From Desulfatiglans sp. (GTDB lineage: Bacteria; Desulfobacterota; DSM-4660; Desulfatiglandales; HGW-15): DNA of 53,886 bases. The stretch is from contig JAAZBV010000032.1 in the NCBI GenBank assembly GCA_012513605.1, positions 1 to 53,886 of the forward strand. Reading direction: 5' to 3'. This document shows, piece by piece, positions 51,120 to 53,886 of this stretch. A program made the position numbers and the translations under genes. The stretch's first letter is position 1. Each line of letters begins with the position of its first letter. Below the pieces are notes generated by a model, which saw nothing but the letters and a program-made list of their open reading frames with translations, made no database searches and was not told where the DNA came from.

Positions 51120-53886
51120 ATGAAATTGAAAAAGTTTAAAAATCAAAAGTTCAGTTTTATGGCAATTGTGGGCTTCATGATTATTATGTTAATCACGGGT
51201 TGTGGGGACAAGACCACCGTTGGTGAAAAATCCGGAGGCGACACAGGCGTTGGGAAAGTTCCCTACTACGATATCGTTGGTGTAGTTGTGAACGATTCCG
51301 GCGATCCGATACAGCATGTTTTTATTGATGTCATAGATTTTGTTATGAGTGATGGAGGCGAGGAGCCTTTTGTCGCTACAGTCCGCAGTGACGGCAATGG
51401 GGAGTTCGGCCTGAGGATACCCGGTGATAATCCCGTAAGACAGGTAACTTTAAGATTTGCCTTTCAAAACGTAGTAACCTATGTCCGGGATGTTGCGGTA
51501 ATTGCGAATCAAGAGGTTGACCTTGAAACTATAACTTTAACGGTAATGAGTCAAAAGACCATTAACGACTCAACCATAGAAAACACCCTGAATGACAATG
51601 TTAGGACAAATGCCTATGTTACAATTGGCGCTAACGCGCTGAGGTACAGTGATGGAACCGCATTTTCCACCGCCACCCCGGTACCAGAAGATGAAGATCC
51701 CATCACCGCGACGGTAGCTATCGGCTATGTTGACACAACATCAAACCCAGAGTTTTTCCCTGATAATTTTTACAGCATGGTCAACGGTTCTTTAAGGCTT
51801 TTCTCAACTTATGGCATTCTTGAGATAAAAGTTACAACAGATAATGGCAACAAAATACTGAGCCTTGCACCGGGTCAGACAGCTACTATTTCTATTCCTG
51901 TTGGAAATATTATTAATGTTAATGACCCTGATTTCCCTGCCACAGTTGACCTTTGGTATTATGATGAAAACGCAGCGGAATGGGTGCTGGAACAGAAAGA
52001 TGGTTTAACCTATCATGCTGCCACCAGGTCTTTTACAGGAGTCGTCAACCATTTTTCAACATTTAACGCCGGTTACACATTTGAATCAAAGTATGTTCAA
52101 GCTAATGTCCAGGATGACAGGGGCATGATGTGTCCGTCGGAGGAGTATGATGCAGAAGACCAGTGTACAGTCCCTGAAGAGCCTTACCTTATCCCTTTAC
52201 CTGGCTCCACACTTAACATCTTTTCAGACACATTTTCCCCCTATGGTGTTTGGAATGCGACATATACCGCAGGCGCGGATGGAAAAATTCCTGACCGTAT
52301 GAACCCCTCCATAGCAGGGCTTTTATATAATGATGCAGACGGTTATTTTTTACCTGTGCCGGGCACTGGCCGTTTAATGGCGCTTCTGGAATATACAAAC
52401 CCCAGGAATAATGAGGATGGTTCGAAAGGCCCTGACCTTATAGCATTCGAAGAGGGAGAAATCAAAATATCTCATGATTATATATTGCCTCTTTCCACCA
52501 GTGCTTTTATTATGGGAAAGGTATTCTATGAAAATGGAGAGCCTGCTGAAGGCGCTGTATTTATGTTTAATGATCCTCTTTCCCCCGTCGCACGCTATTC
52601 CGGCGGTATAGTTGATGAAGAGGGTCTCTTACGGGAAGCGACGTTTGGTTGGTTTACTGGCTGGGTGCAAAAAGAGGGTTCGGAAGCCGTTGTGCCTGTT
52701 GTCGCCGAGATTGAGTCCTATGTTATGGTGCCTTCAGGCTCCGCCGTGACAGCTATTAAAGAGGCGCGCTGGGGAAGTCTGAATGGCGAACTTATTGATA
52801 CCCCATATGTTTGTGGTGAGGGACTATTCGCGGACCTGGACTGTGGTACTTATGGAACATGGGAGGATAATGGCGCCATTGTACTCACATCACCCAAGTT
52901 AAATGAGTCTATCGATTTATATGTTATACTTGCAGATCCTCCGGGCGATATTCGCTACACGCATCTCAGGGGGACCATAGACCTGAATGATATTCCTGAT
53001 GACGTTGACCCTGATAACCTATGGGTTGTTATTAAGGGCATGTATAACGATAGGCCTATAACAGTTCGCGGTGCAGTTGATGCGGATGGTAATTGGCCTG
53101 CTGGTGACGGCACATTTAACCCGGTTACTTTGGAAGGAGAGGAAGGTCTTTGGCTGCAGGTTCCTGCTGATACAGCGCTTACAATAACTATAGGCGATTA
53201 TATTACCGATCCATTAACGCCTGTAACCTATCAGACTTATACCTACACAAGCAAGAATGATCTGGAAAACATATCTAGTGACCCTGAAAACCCAATATAT
53301 GTGCCTATAGCAACGGAAATTGTACTTGCTAAAAATACGTATATCAGCGGAACAGTAATCTATAAAGGGAAACCTACCAAAGGGCTTAAGGTTGTTCTTG
53401 AGAACCTCACGGATACCGATGAGGATGATATAACTATCATTACTCAGGCGGGCGGAGTTATACCGCAGAAAGCTCTGCCGTTCAGCACCAATTATAGAGT
53501 GACTGTCTGGTCAACATATCCAGATAGTACGTTGTCTTTTGAACTTCTTTATACTCACCCGGTACTGATCAGTACTGCTGCCACAGGTGGCCCGGAAAAC
53601 GATCTCATTCTTGAGATAGACTTTGGCGTGCCTGATCCGGAAACAGGACCGTTTATTCCGGTTATTCCGGCCGACATGGCAGCTATTGTTGGAACCGTAC
53701 TGGATGCAGAAGGCAACCCCGCGGCTGGCACAGAGATCTGGGTCAGTCCTAACGGAGCCTTTGGTCCAACTTCCATAGCGTGTACAGTTGGTGACGATGG
53801 CGAATTGAGTCAACTGACAGGTTATATGGGTACTGTGTTGCATGAAGGCTTTGTAGTTCTTGATCCCACAGTTGCTTATTACGAAA
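51120..53886 (+). CDS. Very large surface lipoprotein with carboxypeptidase-regulatory-like repeats (3' end outside window)
   Basis: The frame is open from ATG 51120 (GGAGG 10 bases upstream) to the window end, at least 922 residues. A lipoprotein signal peptide ends in LITGC. The mature part carries at least four units of the form GxVxxxxGxPxxGxxV, as in GVVVNDSGDPIQHV, GKVFYENGEPAEGAV, GTVIYKGKPTKGLKV and GTVLDAEGNPAAGTE, that mark CarboxypepD-regulatory/Ig-like beta-sandwiches. Long acidic extracellular stretches (many D, E, N) lie between. No enzyme domain is seen so far. Likely outer membrane, surface exposed, adhesion or matrix role. The upstream transposase scrap marks an accessory region. 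Confidence 0.85.
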   Translation, partial: MKLKKFKNQKFSFMAIVGFMIIMLITGCGDKTTVGEKSGGDTGVGKVPYYDIVGVVVNDSGDPIQHVFIDVIDFVMSDGGEEPFVATVRSDGNGEFGLRIPGDNPVRQVTLRFAFQNVVTYVRDVAVIANQEVDLETITLTVMSQKTINDSTIENTLNDNVRTNAYVTIGANALRYSDGTAFSTATPVPEDEDPITATVAIGYVDTTSNPEFFPDNFYSMVNGSLRLFSTYGILEIKVTTDNGNKILSLAPGQTATISIPVGNIINVNDPDFPATVDLWYYDENAAEWVLEQKDGLTYHAATRSFTGVVNHFSTFNAGYTFESKYVQANVQDDRGMMCPSEEYDAEDQCTVPEEPYLIPLPGSTLNIFSDTFSPYGVWNATYTAGADGKIPDRMNPSIAGLLYNDADGYFLPVPGTGRLMALLEYTNPRNNEDGSKGPDLIAFEEGEIKISHDYILPLSTSAFIMGKVFYENGEPAEGAVFMFNDPLSPVARYSGGIVDEEGLLREATFGWFTGWVQKEGSEAVVPVVAEIESYVMVPSGSAVTAIKEARWGSLNGELIDTPYVCGEGLFADLDCGTYGTWEDNGAIVLTSPKLNESIDLYVILADPPGDIRYTHLRGTIDLNDIPDDVDPDNLWVVIKGMYNDRPITVRGAVDADGNWPAGDGTFNPVTLEGEEGLWLQVPADTALTITIGDYITDPLTPVTYQTYTYTSKNDLENISSDPENPIYVPIATEIVLAKNTYISGTVIYKGKPTKGLKVVLENLTDTDEDDITIITQAGGVIPQKALPFSTNYRVTVWSTYPDSTLSFELLYTHPVLISTAATGGPENDLILEIDFGVPDPETGPFIPVIPADMAAIVGTVLDAEGNPAAGTEIWVSPNGAFGPTSIACTVGDDGELSQLTGYMGTVLHEGFVVLDPTVAYYE

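Overview
The window reads as chromosomal DNA of a strictly anaerobic deltaproteobacterium (Desulfobacterota, sulfate reducer or syntroph type). The reasons are siroheme-dependent heme synthesis genes (ahbC, hemB, ahbD and an AsnC-type siroheme decarboxylase), a 2-hydroxyacyl-CoA-dehydratase-type activase, hydrogenase maturation genes hypAB, a PurSL fusion with separate PurQ, multi-domain hybrid kinases and several iron-sulfur proteins. No organism was identified by search, so this is inference from gene content. Both strands are densely coded. No prophage, CRISPR array, rRNA or intact insertion sequence is visible.

Layout. 1-6.9 kb: pentapeptide-repeat protein (cut by the window edge), CBS/MgtE-like transporter, lipoprotein, exported two-repeat protein, hybrid histidine kinase, duplicated cupin. 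7-9.3 kb: hypA-hypB and a winged-helix/ferredoxin protein. 9.3-12.7 kb (minus strand): a three-gene cluster of phosphatase, glycosyltransferase and GpgS-like synthase, which looks like a glucosylglycerate-type compatible-solute pathway. 12.9-18 kb: an SDR protein lacking the usual catalytic lysine, then purL-purQ. 18.1-23.8 kb: a ClpX-like unfoldase translationally coupled to ahbC, followed by hemB, ahbD and a siroheme decarboxylase subunit, behind a promoter overlapped by a palindrome. 23.8-34.3 kb: small proteins, tRNA-Arg(CCG), rRNA methyltransferase, M23 peptidase, DUF1015, TrmN6-like methyltransferase, DciA-like protein, hflK-hflC and a cation/proton antiporter. 34.9-38.6 kb: a secreted CE15-like esterase with a CBM9-like domain, an intergenic mosaic of dispersed palindromic repeats, and a LUD-domain protein. 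38.6-42.3 kb: an ABC-2 exporter pair, a HAD hydrolase and a decayed MacA/MacB efflux fossil. 42.3-48.7 kb: radical SAM protein, two-gene acyl-CoA dehydratase activase system, single-domain response regulator, CutA. 48.9-53.9 kb: a parvulin-thioredoxin fusion protein, an IS4-like transposase fragment and a very large surface lipoprotein that runs off the window.

How the genes work together. The heme block is the clearest pathway: HemB makes porphobilinogen, AhbA/B-type decarboxylase acts on siroheme, AhbC deacetylates, and AhbD makes heme from coproheme. The unfoldase at the head of this operon is the most interesting association and may act on one of these enzymes. The glycosyltransferase cluster would supply an osmolyte. 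The activase genes would serve a reductive or dehydratase reaction encoded elsewhere.
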